From Lachnospiraceae bacterium (GTDB lineage: Bacteria; Bacillota; Clostridia; Lachnospirales; Lachnospiraceae): a stretch of DNA of 33,642 nucleotides. Positions 16,750 to 25,775 of the stretch are shown piece by piece. Position 1 is the first letter of the stretch, and each line of letters opens with the position of its first letter. The stretch is from positions 1-33,642 of the forward strand of contig JAFZRZ010000076.1 of NCBI GenBank assembly GCA_017619635.1, written 5' to 3'. Both the position numbers and the translations under genes were made by a program. A model generated the notes under the pieces. It had not been told where the DNA came from, made no database searches, and saw only the letters and a program-made list of their open reading frames with translations.

Positions 16750-17758
16750 TCTCTTCACCGTTCTTTTCAAAATCGTAGTAAGCGCGCACCTTATCCTCGA
16801 TCTCCTGGCAGATATCGGGATGCTCTTCAAGGTAGATCTTGGTATTCTCTCTTCCCTGTCCGATCTTGTTGCCCTCGTATGCATACCATGCGCCGCTCTT
16901 GTTGATGATATCTATGTTTGAAGCAAGATCCACTATATCACCGACTTTGGATATTCCCTTGCCGAACATTATATCAAACTCAGCCTCTTTAAACGGAGGA
17001 GCGATCTTGTTCTTAACAACCTTTACTCTTGTCCTGTTACCGATGACCTCACCGCCTGATTTAAGGGATTCGATCCTTCTTACATCAAGTCTTACAGATG
17101 AATAGAACTTAAGTGCTCTACCGCCTGTTGTGGTCTCAGGATTACCGAACATGACACCAACCTTCTCACGAAGCTGGTTTATAAATATAACTGTACAGTT
17201 TGACTTGCTGATCACTGCAGTTAACTTTCTTAATGCCTGTGACATGAGTCTTGCCTGAAGTCCCACATGGGAATCACCCATATCACCGTCTATCTCAGCC
17301 TTGGGAACAAGTGCTGCAACAGAATCGACTACAACTATATCGACCGCACCTGAGCGTACCATTGTCTCTGTGATCTCCAAAGCCTGCTCACCGTTGTCAG
17401 GCTGTGATATATAGAGGTTATCGATATCAACACCTATGTTCTCTGCATATGTGGGATCAAGAGCATGCTCTGCATCTATGAAACCGGCTATACCGCCACG
17501 CTTCTGCACTTCAGCTATCATATGCAGTGTAACTGTTGTCTTACCTGAAGATTCAGGTCCGTATATCTCTATGATACGTCCTTTTGGTATACCGCCGAGT
17601 CCGAGTGCGATATCAAGGCTCAAAGAACCTGTAGGTATCGTCTCCACGTTCATCTGTGATGAGGGATCACCCAGTTTCATAATGGCACCCTTGCCGTACT
17701 GTTTCTCAATATGTGCTATGGCTGCATCCAATGCTTTTAATTTTTCTTCTCTTTCCAT
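16736..17758 (-). CDS. recA: Recombinase RecA
   Basis: ATP-dependent strand-exchange protein that also triggers LexA self-cleavage. The 340-residue product has the Walker A motif GPESSGKTT (about 67-75), LINQLRE-type loop 1 region ([21 protein letters not shown]1) and the [10 protein letters not shown]2 neighbourhood, and an acidic tail (NGEENEDN). AAAGGAG lies eight bases before the ATG. Two LexA boxes lie in its promoter region. It is followed by overlapping recX, with a small membrane-protein gene and cinA upstream. Confidence 0.98.
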   Translation of the reverse strand: MEREEKLKALDAAIAHIEKQYGKGAIMKLGDPSSQMNVETIPTGSLSLDIALGLGGIPKGRIIEIYGPESSGKTTVTLHMIAEVQKRGGIAGFIDAEHALDPTYAENIGVDIDNLYISQPDNGEQALEITETMVRSGAVDIVVVDSVAALVPKAEIDGDMGDSHVGLQARLMSQALRKLTAVISKSNCTVIFINQLREKVGVMFGNPETTTGGRALKFYSSVRLDVRRIESLKSGGEVIGNRTRVKVVKNKIAPPFKEAEFDIMFGKGISKVGDIVDLASNIDIINKSGAWYAYEGNKIGQGRENTKIYLEEHPDICQEIEDKVRAYYDFEKNGEENEDN

Positions 17759-17801
17759 GATGAGTCTCCTTTATATCAGTCTATAAAAAGCACGACATTT
17801 T

Positions 17802-17813
17802 GAACGTATGTTC
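17802..17813. promoter_or_regulatory. LexA (SOS) box downstream of the recA -10
   Basis: GAACGTATGTTC is a perfect match to the Gram-positive SOS box core GAAC-N4-GTTC and lies immediately downstream of the recA -10, over the expected transcription start. Confidence 0.88.
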
Positions 17814-17821
17814 TGAAAAGT

Positions 17822-17850
17822 ATATTAAAACATATGTTCGCATTTGTCAA
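17822..17850 (-). promoter_or_regulatory. recA promoter
   Basis: TTGACA and TAATAT are separated by 17 bases on the minus strand. A LexA-like site fills most of the spacer and a second follows the -10, so bound LexA would block RNA polymerase at two points. The mRNA leader is about 55 bases. Confidence 0.85.
17828..17839. promoter_or_regulatory. Second LexA-like box within the recA promoter spacer
   Basis: On the minus strand the site reads GAACATATGTTT, one mismatch from GAAC-N4-GTTC, between the -35 and -10. Its centre is 26 bases from that of the perfect box. Confidence 0.72.
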
Positions 17851-17911
17851 CACGTAGTTTACAAATATAAATATATTTTTTAAATTGTCCGGTTTATCTC
17901 CCTTTTGAAGA

Positions 17912-18418
17912 TCATTTGAGATCTATATTGAATGTTGACTGGGCTTTGGCCAGTACATCTTCTATCTTTTCATAGTTCTCATCAAAAAACTCTTTGTGTT
18001 CATTGTAGTCTTTATCAGAAAGATCGGGTTTAAGATCACCGTTAAGATCAAACCCGTATATTGCTGAACTGCTGCTAAATTCGTCTTCCTTTACTTTTGG
18101 TGTCTCAACTCTCGCATGTACTTTGTAGGTTCCGTCAAACCGGGGCCATATGATGAGACTGACGGAGGTTTCATTGTATATATCCCTGTTTTTGTTGGAT
18201 TCGCCTGCGGTAAGATTTCCCGTAAAGGAAAGGTAATTGGGTATCGCCACATAATACTCATATCCGTCGACTTGTGCATATCTGTCCTTACCCAGAGCAT
18301 CAACAAACGGTGAATATACTTTATAAACATAGATAAACCATATGATGTTGTAGATCACAAACACGGCTGCGATCATCAAAAGAATGGCTCTTACTTTTTT
18401 CTTTATATGTTCATCCAT
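17912..18418 (-). CDS. Small membrane-anchored protein with an EF-hand-like loop
   Basis: I do not recognise a family. The 168-residue product has a basic N-terminus (DEHIKKKVR), one membrane segment (about 10-32), and a soluble, probably extracellular, remainder rich in Tyr and Asp. Residues 124-135 read DLNGDLKPDLSD, with acidic or Asn residues at positions 1, 3, 5, 9 and 12 of an EF-hand-type calcium loop. Longer starts are possible (a GTG and an ATG nine and eleven codons upstream) but lie in or next to a hairpin and have no SD; the ATG chosen has a weak AAGAG four bases upstream. It lies between cinA and recA. An SOS link is not supported, since the LexA boxes are downstream of it. Confidence 0.6.
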   Translation of the reverse strand: MDEHIKKKVRAILLMIAAVFVIYNIIWFIYVYKVYSPFVDALGKDRYAQVDGYEYYVAIPNYLSFTGNLTAGESNKNRDIYNETSVSLIIWPRFDGTYKVHARVETPKVKEDEFSSSSAIYGFDLNGDLKPDLSDKDYNEHKEFFDENYEKIEDVLAKAQSTFNIDLK

Positions 18419-18435
18419 AAAACTCTTATATCCAG

Positions 18436-18472
18436 ATATTCGCATGAACACACTACATGCCCATGCGAATAT
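18436..18472. repeat. 11-bp perfect inverted repeat between cinA and the membrane-protein gene
   Basis: ATATTCGCATG and CATGCGAATAT flank a 15-base loop. As RNA on the minus strand it would form a strong hairpin 12 bases after the cinA stop. It lacks a T-tract, so it is unlike an ordinary terminator; an mRNA-processing or stability element, or a protein-binding site, are alternatives. Confidence 0.6.
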
Positions 18473-18483
18473 TCTGATCTTTT

Positions 18484-19749
18484 TTATTCTTTTCCGAATG
18501 TGTTCTCGCTTACATACTCAAGGAGACACTCTCTTAACAGTATGAGAGCATTTGCTACCGCACTCTCTCTTACCTTGGCTCTGTTTCCGTTCAGATTAAG
18601 CTCTCTTGTAACCTTTACATTTCCTGCCATACAACACATATATACGAGTCCGACAGGCTTCTCCTTTGTTCCTCCGTCAGGACCTGCTATACCGGTCGTT
18701 GAGATGACAACGTCCGCTTTCGTAAAATCCTTAAGTCCGACAGCCATCTCTTCAGCAACCTGTCTGCTGACTGCACCGTACTTTTCAAGTGAGGATTTTT
18801 TAACACCGACAAGTTTTCGCTTTGCCTTGTTCGAATAAGTTATAAATCCCGTCTTGAAGACATCCGATATACCGGGAACATTAATGATCCTTCCTGCCAG
18901 AAGGCCGCCGGTACACGATTCAACCGTTGAGATGGTAAGATTGTTAGCAAGAAGCAGTTCTGCTATCGCCATCTCCAAAGTTACCGCCTCGTCTGTGGTA
19001 TATATGGTGGTTCCGAATCTGTTCTTTAATTCTTTCACGACAGGCTTTAGCAGCTTCTTTGCCTGCGCTTCATCATCGGCTTTGGCTGTGACACGAAGAT
19101 GCACTTCTGCTGTCTTTGCATAGGTTGCAATGGTGGGATTGGTCTGAGCATTGATCATATCCTCGATCATCTCTTCAACCCTGCTCTCACCTATTCCGCA
19201 TATCTTAACTGTCTTTGAAAGAATGATACCCGGAAGCATGTCTCTTATATATGGAACGACCTGATCAAGAAACATCGGCTTTAATTCGTTGGGAGGTCCC
19301 GGTAAGAGTATCACACGCTTTTCTCCGTATTCGATGATGACACCGGGTGCTGTTCCGTTCGGATTATGAAGCACGACTGAATCAGCAGGTATCATTGCCT
19401 GTTTCCAGTTATTGTCGGGTATGACCTTACCCTTTCTTGCAAAATAATCCTCTATATGCTTTTTTGCGTCCTCATCAAGGTGCATCTCTTTCCCGCACAC
19501 CTTGGCTGCGATCTCTTTTGTAAGATCGTCCTGTGTGGGACCAAGGCCTCCGCCCAGGATGACTATATCCGATCTTTCAAGCGCTGTTTTGAGTACGAGC
19601 GCAAGTCTTTCCGCATTGTCACCGACTACTGTCTGGTAATAACATGACAGGCCTAACTTTGCGCATTCGCAGGATAAAAACGCTGCATTGGTATTAACGA
19701 TGTTTCCTAAGAGTATCTCCGTTCCGACGGATATCAATTCTACTGTCAT
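18484..19749 (-). CDS. cinA: CinA: molybdopterin-binding-fold domain plus nicotinamide-nucleotide amidase
   Basis: The 421-residue protein has an N-terminal MoCF/COG1058 domain (about 1-170, starting MTVELISVGTEILLGNIVNTN, shown in part, with GGLGPTQDD and LLPGPP) and a C-terminal PncC-type amidase domain (about 255-415, TVESCTGGLLAGRI and GIAGPDGGTKEKPVGLVY). The family recycles NMN or ADP-ribose-type products and was first described with competence genes; pairing with recA is widespread. GGAG lies six bases before the ATG. It is probably co-transcribed with the upstream chemotaxis receptor or pgsA. Confidence 0.94.
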   Translation of the reverse strand: MTVELISVGTEILLGNIVNTNAAFLSCECAKLGLSCYYQTVVGDNAERLALVLKTALERSDIVILGGGLGPTQDDLTKEIAAKVCGKEMHLDEDAKKHIEDYFARKGKVIPDNNWKQAMIPADSVVLHNPNGTAPGVIIEYGEKRVILLPGPPNELKPMFLDQVVPYIRDMLPGIILSKTVKICGIGESRVEEMIEDMINAQTNPTIATYAKTAEVHLRVTAKADDEAQAKKLLKPVVKELKNRFGTTIYTTDEAVTLEMAIAELLLANNLTISTVESCTGGLLAGRIINVPGISDVFKTGFITYSNKAKRKLVGVKKSSLEKYGAVSRQVAEEMAVGLKDFTKADVVISTTGIAGPDGGTKEKPVGLVYMCCMAGNVKVTRELNLNGNRAKVRESAVANALILLRECLLEYVSENTFGKE

Positions 19750-19766
19750 TTCTCACTCCATACGTC

Positions 19767-21914
19767 TCAGACCACCACATGACTCATACTGTCACTGAGC
19801 GATGTAACCTTATTGTTCAATGTATCAGCCTCTGCTGCAAGTGAAACTGCGGTATCAAGCTGTGATGATATTGAATCCGTCACGCTTCTTGTTACTGCCG
19901 CTGTCTCTTCGGAAACTGCTGCGATGTTCGTGATGGAATTCACGATCAGCTCTTTTTCCTTAAGCATTGCTGTCATGTTATCAGATATAAGGTTAAGTCC
20001 GTCTACCATATCCTCTACGCAGGATGTTATGTCTGCGAATACTTCGGTCGTATTCTCGAGTGCCTCACCCTGTTCGCTGATATAAGACGTCGTTCTGTTG
20101 GCAGAACTTGTCGCTTTCTCACTGGCGATCCTGATGTCTCCCAATATGCTGTCTATCTGAGCAGATGCCTTCATTGATTCATCTGCAAGTTTTCTTATCT
20201 CTTCGGCAACGACTGCAAATCCCTTACCTGCTTCTCCCGCTCTTGCGGCTTCGATAGAAGCATTGAGTGAAAGGAGGTTAGTCTGATCTGCTATCTCATT
20301 GATGACCTCAACGAAATTGCTGATAACATCAGTCTGTCTTATAACTTCCTGTATCTCCTCAACAAGCTGCTGTACCAGTTCTGTGGTCAGTGCCGTCTTC
20401 TCATTTAACGATGATATCGTTGACTTACCGTGATGTGTTGAATCCAGAGTATTTCTTACTGCCTGTTCCATCTGATCGGTACTGTTAACAACGCTCTCAA
20501 CCTTATCGGAGAATTCAGACATCTCATTTGCACATACATCCGCATCTTTTGCCTGAGACTCACTGCCTTCTGCAAGCTGACCCAGCTCATTGCAGATATT
20601 CTTCATGATATCTCTCATGTTGTCACTTGATTCATAAACCTTGTTTGCAGAATCCGTAACATCACTTCCGAATCCCCTGACATTCTTCATAAGACCGTTT
20701 ATGCCCTCGATGGTCTCGTTTAGCGTGTCGGTAAGGAATCTCATCTCATCTTTTCTCTTGGTGTTAAACTTTCTTGTAAAGTCACCCTTTGCGACCTTAT
20801 CAAGGTTATGGCATACACTGCTCAAAGTCGTGCTTATGCCTCTTGCGAGCAGCATACCTATTCCAAGAGCGACTATTATGCCTATGATCACCATTATGAT
20901 GGTGACATTTCTGATACCTGACATTTCAGCCGTTACATTATCCACAGGTATCATCGCACAGATCGAAAGTCCTGTGCTGTCTATCGGACTGAAATAGAAA
21001 TAATAGTTCCTGCCTTCAAAGGCAACTATATTTCCGGATATCTTTTCTCCTGCCTGGACAGCCTGTACATAGAAATCCTTGTCTCTGAAAAATCTGCTGC
21101 CTTCCTCCATGAATTCGAAAACATCCTGGCCGTCCACTACCTTCTGGACCATGCTCAGCTCATTCTTGTCCATAACGACGCCGACGTAGCTTCCATCTCC
21201 AAGGTTAAGTGTCTCTAACGTCTGCATGAGATTCTGCTTGTCCATATCAACGATAACAACACCGTCGTTATACATGAAAAGCTGAACATAAGAGAACACA
21301 TACGAATCCGGATCGCCGAACCACACCTCATCCACAAAGGGATGCTTTCCGAGCCAGCCGTTTCTGACTCCTGTTGAATCATGATCCTTTAAGATATCGG
21401 AATCCTCATGATCCCAGTATTCTTTGAATCTTCCATGCTCCGATTCCCTTATCTGAGTCTCGGATCTGTTATTGTTCATGACCGCTCTTCCGTTCTCACC
21501 GATAACATAGGCGTCAGAAACATAATCCGTGGTTTTTATGTAATTGCTCAGATCATTATATAAAGAATTGTATGTCTCATCCTTTTCCTTGCTGATCTTC
21601 TTGTAAAGCACTTTGTAGTACTTTGTGAGATTCTCGTTTCCGTTGAGTGTGTGAGCCTTGTTCTCCATGCTAGCACAGATCATGGACATATAGTTCTCCG
21701 TAGCAGCCATTGCACTCTCGACACTCGCAGAATACTTCTCAACAATTACCTTTGAAGCTGTATTATACGAAAAAAATCCCAACAAGATGATCAATATTAC
21801 CGGAACGCAATATGCTGCGAGCAGCTGAACTCCTATCCTGCCGTACTTCTTCGAACCGTTCCTTACCTTCACATCCTTTGAGACTTTTACCTTGCCTTTT
21901 TTTTGTAATCCCAT
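19767..21914 (-). CDS. Methyl-accepting chemotaxis protein with periplasm-side sensor domain
   Basis: A 715-residue transmembrane chemoreceptor. After a basic 25-residue leader there is TM1 (about 29-50), an extracellular domain of about 285 residues that resembles a double Cache sensor, TM2 (about 337-357), a HAMP domain (about 358-410), and a long coiled-coil signalling domain containing the hairpin tip around [20 protein letters not shown]. It would bind small ligands outside the cell and control CheA. The C-terminus (SMSHVVV) lacks a CheR-tethering pentapeptide. The start is the ATG five bases after GAGGT; an earlier GTG lies inside the SD. No other chemotaxis gene is nearby; it sits inside a housekeeping cluster between pgsA and cinA. 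Confidence 0.92.
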   Translation of the reverse strand: MGLQKKGKVKVSKDVKVRNGSKKYGRIGVQLLAAYCVPVILIILLGFFSYNTASKVIVEKYSASVESAMAATENYMSMICASMENKAHTLNGNENLTKYYKVLYKKISKEKDETYNSLYNDLSNYIKTTDYVSDAYVIGENGRAVMNNNRSETQIRESEHGRFKEYWDHEDSDILKDHDSTGVRNGWLGKHPFVDEVWFGDPDSYVFSYVQLFMYNDGVVIVDMDKQNLMQTLETLNLGDGSYVGVVMDKNELSMVQKVVDGQDVFEFMEEGSRFFRDKDFYVQAVQAGEKISGNIVAFEGRNYYFYFSPIDSTGLSICAMIPVDNVTAEMSGIRNVTIIMVIIGIIVALGIGMLLARGISTTLSSVCHNLDKVAKGDFTRKFNTKRKDEMRFLTDTLNETIEGINGLMKNVRGFGSDVTDSANKVYESSDNMRDIMKNICNELGQLAEGSESQAKDADVCANEMSEFSDKVESVVNSTDQMEQAVRNTLDSTHHGKSTISSLNEKTALTTELVQQLVEEIQEVIRQTDVISNFVEVINEIADQTNLLSLNASIEAARAGEAGKGFAVVAEEIRKLADESMKASAQIDSILGDIRIASEKATSSANRTTSYISEQGEALENTTEVFADITSCVEDMVDGLNLISDNMTAMLKEKELIVNSITNIAAVSEETAAVTRSVTDSISSQLDTAVSLAAEADTLNNKVTSLSDSMSHVVV

Positions 21915-21953
21915 ACGTAACCTCACTTTGCTAAATCCCTGTAGATTCGATAT

Positions 21954-22496
21954 TTATTTTTCCTCCCTCATAACTTCTTTGTTCTTCATTATATAGTCTA
22001 TCAGTGAAATGATAGTCAGTGCAACCGAAACATACAAAGCGATTATACCAAGCACCTTAAATAAGATGAAATCGATATCCGCTATGAGTATTCCGATCAT
22101 GATCATCTGGCTGACAGTCTTTGATTTACCCCACATACTGGCTGCGATCACAACCCCGTTGTCAGAGGCAACGAGCCTGAATCCCGATATGATAAACTCT
22201 CTGCCCATGATGATGAGCACTGCCCATGCAGGTATGCGTCCCATATTTAGTAAGCATATAAGAGCCGAGCATACCAAAAGCTTATCTGCGAGCGGATCCA
22301 TGAATTTCCCGAAATTGGTGACAAGATTGTATTTTCTTGCGATCTTTCCATCCAACAGATCCGTAACGGATGCCAATATGAATATAAAAAGTGCGATCCA
22401 GTCACTTAAGATACCGCAGCATCCCGTAAGCATTATGATAACGAACGGGATGATAAGCACTGTTCTGAGGATCGTAAGTTTATTAGGTAGATTCAT
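21954..22496 (-). CDS. pgsA: CDP-diacylglycerol-glycerol-3-phosphate 3-phosphatidyltransferase
   Basis: Makes phosphatidylglycerol phosphate in the cytoplasmic membrane. The 180-residue protein has about five membrane segments and the CDP-alcohol phosphotransferase signature D-x2-DG-x2-AR-x8-G-x3-D-x3-D (Asp46, Asp49-Gly50, Ala53-Arg54, Gly63, Asp67, Asp71). It starts MNLPNKLTILR, the family norm, with GGAG six bases before the ATG. The rimO-pgsA-cinA-recA order is common in Firmicutes and supports PgsA rather than another CDP-alcohol transferase. Confidence 0.93.
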   Translation of the reverse strand: MNLPNKLTILRTVLIIPFVIIMLTGCCGILSDWIALFIFILASVTDLLDGKIARKYNLVTNFGKFMDPLADKLLVCSALICLLNMGRIPAWAVLIIMGREFIISGFRLVASDNGVVIAASMWGKSKTVSQMIMIGILIADIDFILFKVLGIIALYVSVALTIISLIDYIMKNKEVMREEK

Positions 22497-22532
22497 ACGT
22501 CACTCCAATAGATGTCATATATAAATATAATA

Positions 22533-23864
22533 CTACTTGATAACCTCTCCCACAAGGTCATATTGTTTTGAAGATATAACTTTTACTTTAATAAAGTCAC
22601 CGCTCATAAGATCCCTGTCGCATTCAACAAAGACTTCACCGTCTACTCCGGGCGCATCCCTGTAGGTTCTTCCGACATACACATTATCCTCGACAAGGCG
22701 TCCCTCTATCATGACATCAACTATGCTTCCCGCCATGTTTTCGTTCTTCTCAAAGGTGATCTTTTGCTGGAGTTTCATGACACGGTCTCTTCTTCTTCTT
22801 TTCATTATCTCGGGGAGCTGGCCCTTCATATCGGCAGCCTTTGTCCCTTCCTCACGTGAATACGTGAACACACCGAGTCTGTCAAAACCGATCTCTTCAA
22901 CAAATTCGAGCATCTGCTTGTGATCGGAGGCACTCTCTCCCGGGAAACCGGTTATCATTGTCGTTCTTAAGGCAATGTCAGGTATCTCTTTTCTGAGCTT
23001 TGCTATCCTTTCCGTGATCTCAGCCCTGGTGGTCTTTCTTGCCATGTTTCTCAACACCCTGTCAGATGCATGCTGAATGGGGATATCAAGATAATGACAG
23101 ACTTTCGGGTTGTTCTTTATGGTCTCTATGAGCTCATCTGTTATCTCTTCGGGATAGCAGTACAAAAGCCTGATCCATTTGATGCCTTCTATATTTGAAA
23201 GATTGGTAAGCAGGTCAGGCAGAGTCTTCTTACCATATATGTCAACACCGTAAAGTGTTGTCTCCTGTGCAACTAAGATCAGTTCCTTTACTCCTCTGTC
23301 AGCAAGCCTCTTGGCTTCATCCATCAGAGTCTCCATGGGTACGGAGCGGTAATTTCCCCTTACATAAGGGATGACACAATAAGTGCATCTCTTATTACAG
23401 CCTTCCGCTATCTTAAGATATGCAAAATGTCCGCCTGTTGTTAAGAGTCTGTCATAACCGCTAAGTGCCGGTAACTGAATGTCTTTGATAACATCACTCG
23501 CCTTTTCGTTTCTTTTTAGTAGCGTATCAAGGCAGTCTGCTATCTCATCCCAGCCGCTGATCCCCAAAATGGCATCAACCTGCGGTATCTCTTTATGGAT
23601 ATCGTCTGTATATCTCTGTCCGAGGCATCCTGTCACAACAACAGCTTTGAGTCTGCCTTTTTCCTTGAGATCGACCATCTGGAGTATGTTGTTTATCGAT
23701 TCCTCTTTTGCATCTCCGATAAAACAGCATGTGTTGATAACTGCGGCATCAGCATCCTCTTCGCTGTCGGTTATCTCATAACCTCTGTTTGCAAGTATGC
23801 CCAACATCATCTCACTGTCAACCGTGTTCTTATCACACCCCAGTGATATAAAAAGTATCTTCAT
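22533..23864 (-). CDS. rimO: Ribosomal protein S12 methylthiotransferase RimO
   Basis: Methylthiolates the conserved Asp of ribosomal protein S12 using SAM and two 4Fe-4S clusters. The 443-residue protein has the MTTase N-domain with Cys10, Cys46 or 47 and Cys80, the radical SAM core with Cys156-x3-Cys160-x2-Cys163 (EGCNKRCTYCVIPYVRG), and a C-terminal TRAM domain (about 375-443). KILFISLGCDKNTVDSE at the N-terminus separates RimO from MiaB. It follows the rpoZ terminator closely and precedes pgsA. Confidence 0.95.
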   Translation of the reverse strand: MKILFISLGCDKNTVDSEMMLGILANRGYEITDSEEDADAAVINTCCFIGDAKEESINNILQMVDLKEKGRLKAVVVTGCLGQRYTDDIHKEIPQVDAILGISGWDEIADCLDTLLKRNEKASDVIKDIQLPALSGYDRLLTTGGHFAYLKIAEGCNKRCTYCVIPYVRGNYRSVPMETLMDEAKRLADRGVKELILVAQETTLYGVDIYGKKTLPDLLTNLSNIEGIKWIRLLYCYPEEITDELIETIKNNPKVCHYLDIPIQHASDRVLRNMARKTTRAEITERIAKLRKEIPDIALRTTMITGFPGESASDHKQMLEFVEEIGFDRLGVFTYSREEGTKAADMKGQLPEIMKRRRRDRVMKLQQKITFEKNENMAGSIVDVMIEGRLVEDNVYVGRTYRDAPGVDGEVFVECDRDLMSGDFIKVKVISSKQYDLVGEVIK

Positions 23865-23875
23865 AATCCCGCCTT

Positions 23876-23902
23876 AAAAAATAAAACCCGTTGCCGGGTT
23901 TT
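23876..23902 (-). terminator. Intrinsic terminator after rpoZ
   Basis: AAAACCCG pairs with CGGGTTTT around GCAA on the minus strand, followed by ATTTTTT. It begins a few bases after the rpoZ stop and ends close to the rimO start, so rimO must be read through or have a promoter inside rpoZ. Confidence 0.88.
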
Positions 23903-23907
23903 ATCTT

Positions 23908-24144
23908 CTATTCCTCATCATCGCTGATAATGTGTATCTTTGACTCGTTGAGTTCGTCAACCGCAACCGAAAGGGCTTTTCTTCCCTCAGCATCTACCAG
24001 TGCATCATCACCGGCAATTATCTGTCTTGCTCTCTTGGATGTAGCCATCACGATGGAATATCGTGAATTAACAACCTTTGCCTCTCCGGGTTCAACCTCG
24101 CTGTTAACTACCTTCATTAGATCAGAATAAGATGGATGTAACAT
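23908..24144 (-). CDS. rpoZ: RNA polymerase omega subunit
   Basis: A 78-residue omega subunit that aids RNA polymerase assembly. It begins MLHPSYSDL and has the core helix YSIVMATSKRARQI (family R/K-Ar-xQ region) and the AVDEL helix. AAAGGAG lies five bases before the ATG; an in-frame extension five codons upstream is rejected. It follows gmk by 21 bases, as in Bacillus and Clostridia. Confidence 0.93.
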   Translation of the reverse strand: MLHPSYSDLMKVVNSEVEPGEAKVVNSRYSIVMATSKRARQIIAGDDALVDAEGRKALSVAVDELNESKIHIISDDEE

Positions 24145-24165
24145 GTTATCTCCTTTCAACTATCT

Positions 24166-24786
24166 TCAGATATTCTTCAGATCTTCTCTTATTTTCTTGA
24201 TAAATTCACTGTTCCTTGATGCCTTTAACTTGGCTTTCTGTATGATATCATGCATATCCTCTATGCATGTTTCAAGGTCATCGTTTACTATGAGATACTC
24301 ATACTCCTCGATACCTTCAGATTCCTCGGCTGCTCTTTTTAACCTCTTGTATATGACTTCCTCAGTCTCGGTTCCGCGGCCTTTTAATCTGTCGATAAGT
24401 GTCTGTGCATCCTTCGTTGTAACAAACAAAAGAAGTGCATCCGGGAAACGCTCCTTTATCTGTAGAGCTCCCTGTATCTCTATCTCCAAAAGGACATCCT
24501 TGCCGGCATCAAGCTGTTCAAACACGTAATCCTTTGGGGTTCCGTAATAGTTCCCGACATACTGTGCATGCTCGATCAGTTTTCCGTCTTCGATGTTCTT
24601 TTCAAACTGCTCTCTTGTTATGAAAAAATATTCTCTCCCGTCAACCTCACCGGGTCTGGGAGCTCTTGTGGTCATTGATACAGACAGGGCATAGTTGTCA
24701 TACTTTGACAACAATCCTTTCATCAGTGTACCTTTTCCAGCACCGGAAAAACCCGATACAACAGTCAGCAGACCTTTTTTCTCCAT
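24166..24786 (-). CDS. gmk: Guanylate kinase
   Basis: Phosphorylates GMP to GDP with ATP. The 206-residue protein has the P-loop GFSGAGKGTL near residue 14, the GMP-binding block SMTTRAPRPGEVDGREYFF (about 37-55), LLEIEIQGA and the lid region RLKGRGTET. Three starts are possible close together (GTG, ATG, ATG); the last, MEKKGLL, has AGGTG six bases upstream and fits the family. It lies between yicC and rpoZ. Confidence 0.96.
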   Translation of the reverse strand: MEKKGLLTVVSGFSGAGKGTLMKGLLSKYDNYALSVSMTTRAPRPGEVDGREYFFITREQFEKNIEDGKLIEHAQYVGNYYGTPKDYVFEQLDAGKDVLLEIEIQGALQIKERFPDALLLFVTTKDAQTLIDRLKGRGTETEEVIYKRLKRAAEESEGIEEYEYLIVNDDLETCIEDMHDIIQKAKLKASRNSEFIKKIREDLKNI

Positions 24787-24809
24787 AGACATCACCTGTT
24801 ACAGACTAT

Positions 24810-25688
24810 TTATTCTATATTCTGTATCTGCTCTCTGACCTTCTCTATCTCGGTCTTAAGCTCGATACCCCTGTTTGCTATCTCCAGATCACTCACTTTG
24901 CTTAGAGTGGTGTTAGCTTCCCTGTTCATCTCCTGAGCGATGAAATCAAGCTTTCTTCCGATACTTCCGCCTGCGATGAGAACCGACTTCATGGTATTGA
25001 TATGGCTTCTTAATCTAACCATCTCCTCATCAACGCAGATCTTATCGGCAAATATGGTTACTTCCTGCACGATACGGCTGTCATCAATGTTCGCATCATC
25101 TAACATCTCTCTTACCCTGTCGGTAAGCTTTGCCCTGTAATCCTCGATGATAGTGGGACATTTTTCCTCAATAAAATCGACAACCTCGAGCATGTGATCA
25201 AGCTTTGCGATGATATCAGTCCTAAGATTCTCGCCTTCTTTGATCCTTGTCTCAACAAATGCTTCACAGGCACCTCTTATAGCCTTTTCGAGCATTCTCC
25301 AGATGCCTTCCTCGTCTATCTCAACATCATCAAGCGTGAACACTTCGGGATATCTCGAAACAAGTGATACTCTTACGTCATTCTCGATGCCAAACTCTTC
25401 GGACATCTGATTGAGATACTTAAGATACTCAGCTGCGACTTCGGGATGATACTTTATTGTAACATTGTTCTCCGAATTGTCCTCATATGTTATGAAAAGA
25501 TCTATCTTACCTCTCTGCATGTATTCCTTTAAGAGGTTTCTTATCGATGCATCAAAGAAATTGAGTTTCTTTGGCATCTTTATTGATACATCCAGATATC
25601 TGTGATTTACAGATTTGATCTCTACTGTTACTTTACGATTCTCTTCGGCTATCTCACATCTGCCGAAGCCTGTCATACTCTTGATCAT
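24810..25688 (-). CDS. yicC: YicC/YloC family endoribonuclease
   Basis: A 292-residue protein starting MIKSMTGFGR, the family signature, with the C-terminal DUF1732 domain (GSIGRKLDFIAQEMNREANT, shown in part). Members have been shown to be endoribonucleases acting on small RNAs or mRNA in E. coli and B. subtilis. GGGGA lies five bases before the ATG; a start four codons upstream is rejected. It is the first gene of a yicC-gmk-rpoZ operon with its own strong promoter. remA (DUF370), often found between yicC and gmk in Firmicutes, is absent: the gap is only 23 bases. Confidence 0.93.
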   Translation of the reverse strand: MIKSMTGFGRCEIAEENRKVTVEIKSVNHRYLDVSIKMPKKLNFFDASIRNLLKEYMQRGKIDLFITYEDNSENNVTIKYHPEVAAEYLKYLNQMSEEFGIENDVRVSLVSRYPEVFTLDDVEIDEEGIWRMLEKAIRGACEAFVETRIKEGENLRTDIIAKLDHMLEVVDFIEEKCPTIIEDYRAKLTDRVREMLDDANIDDSRIVQEVTIFADKICVDEEMVRLRSHINTMKSVLIAGGSIGRKLDFIAQEMNREANTTLSKVSDLEIANRGIELKTEIEKVREQIQNIE

Positions 25689-25710
25689 GTTATTCCCCAT
25701 ATTTTTTCTA

Positions 25711-25726
25711 TATGCGCATTCGCATA
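25711..25726. promoter_or_regulatory. Palindrome at the yicC transcription start (possible operator)
   Basis: TATGCG and CGCATA flank a four-base loop at the expected transcription start region, a typical place for a repressor site. It could also be a short 5' hairpin protecting the mRNA. Confidence 0.35.
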
Positions 25727-25734
25727 CAAAGTAG

Positions 25735-25764
25735 ATTATAGTCCAAAACCTCTTGATACGTCAA
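25735..25764 (-). promoter_or_regulatory. Promoter of the yicC-gmk-rpoZ operon
   Basis: TTGACG and a perfect TATAAT are separated by 18 bases on the minus strand, in the gap between rqcH and yicC. Confidence 0.82.
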
Positions 25765-25775
25765 TACATATGCAT

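Noticed and set aside
16750..16884. Long version of recX starting inside recA
   Set aside because: The extension is an out-of-frame reading of recA, Arg-rich and unlike RecX; the family start is at MRITDIS.
18436..18472. Ordinary intrinsic terminator for cinA
   Set aside because: The stem is long and perfect, but the loop is 15 bases and no T-run follows on either strand.
22533..23864. MiaB (tRNA methylthiotransferase) instead of RimO
   Set aside because: The N-terminal SLGCDKNTVDSE block and length are RimO-type.
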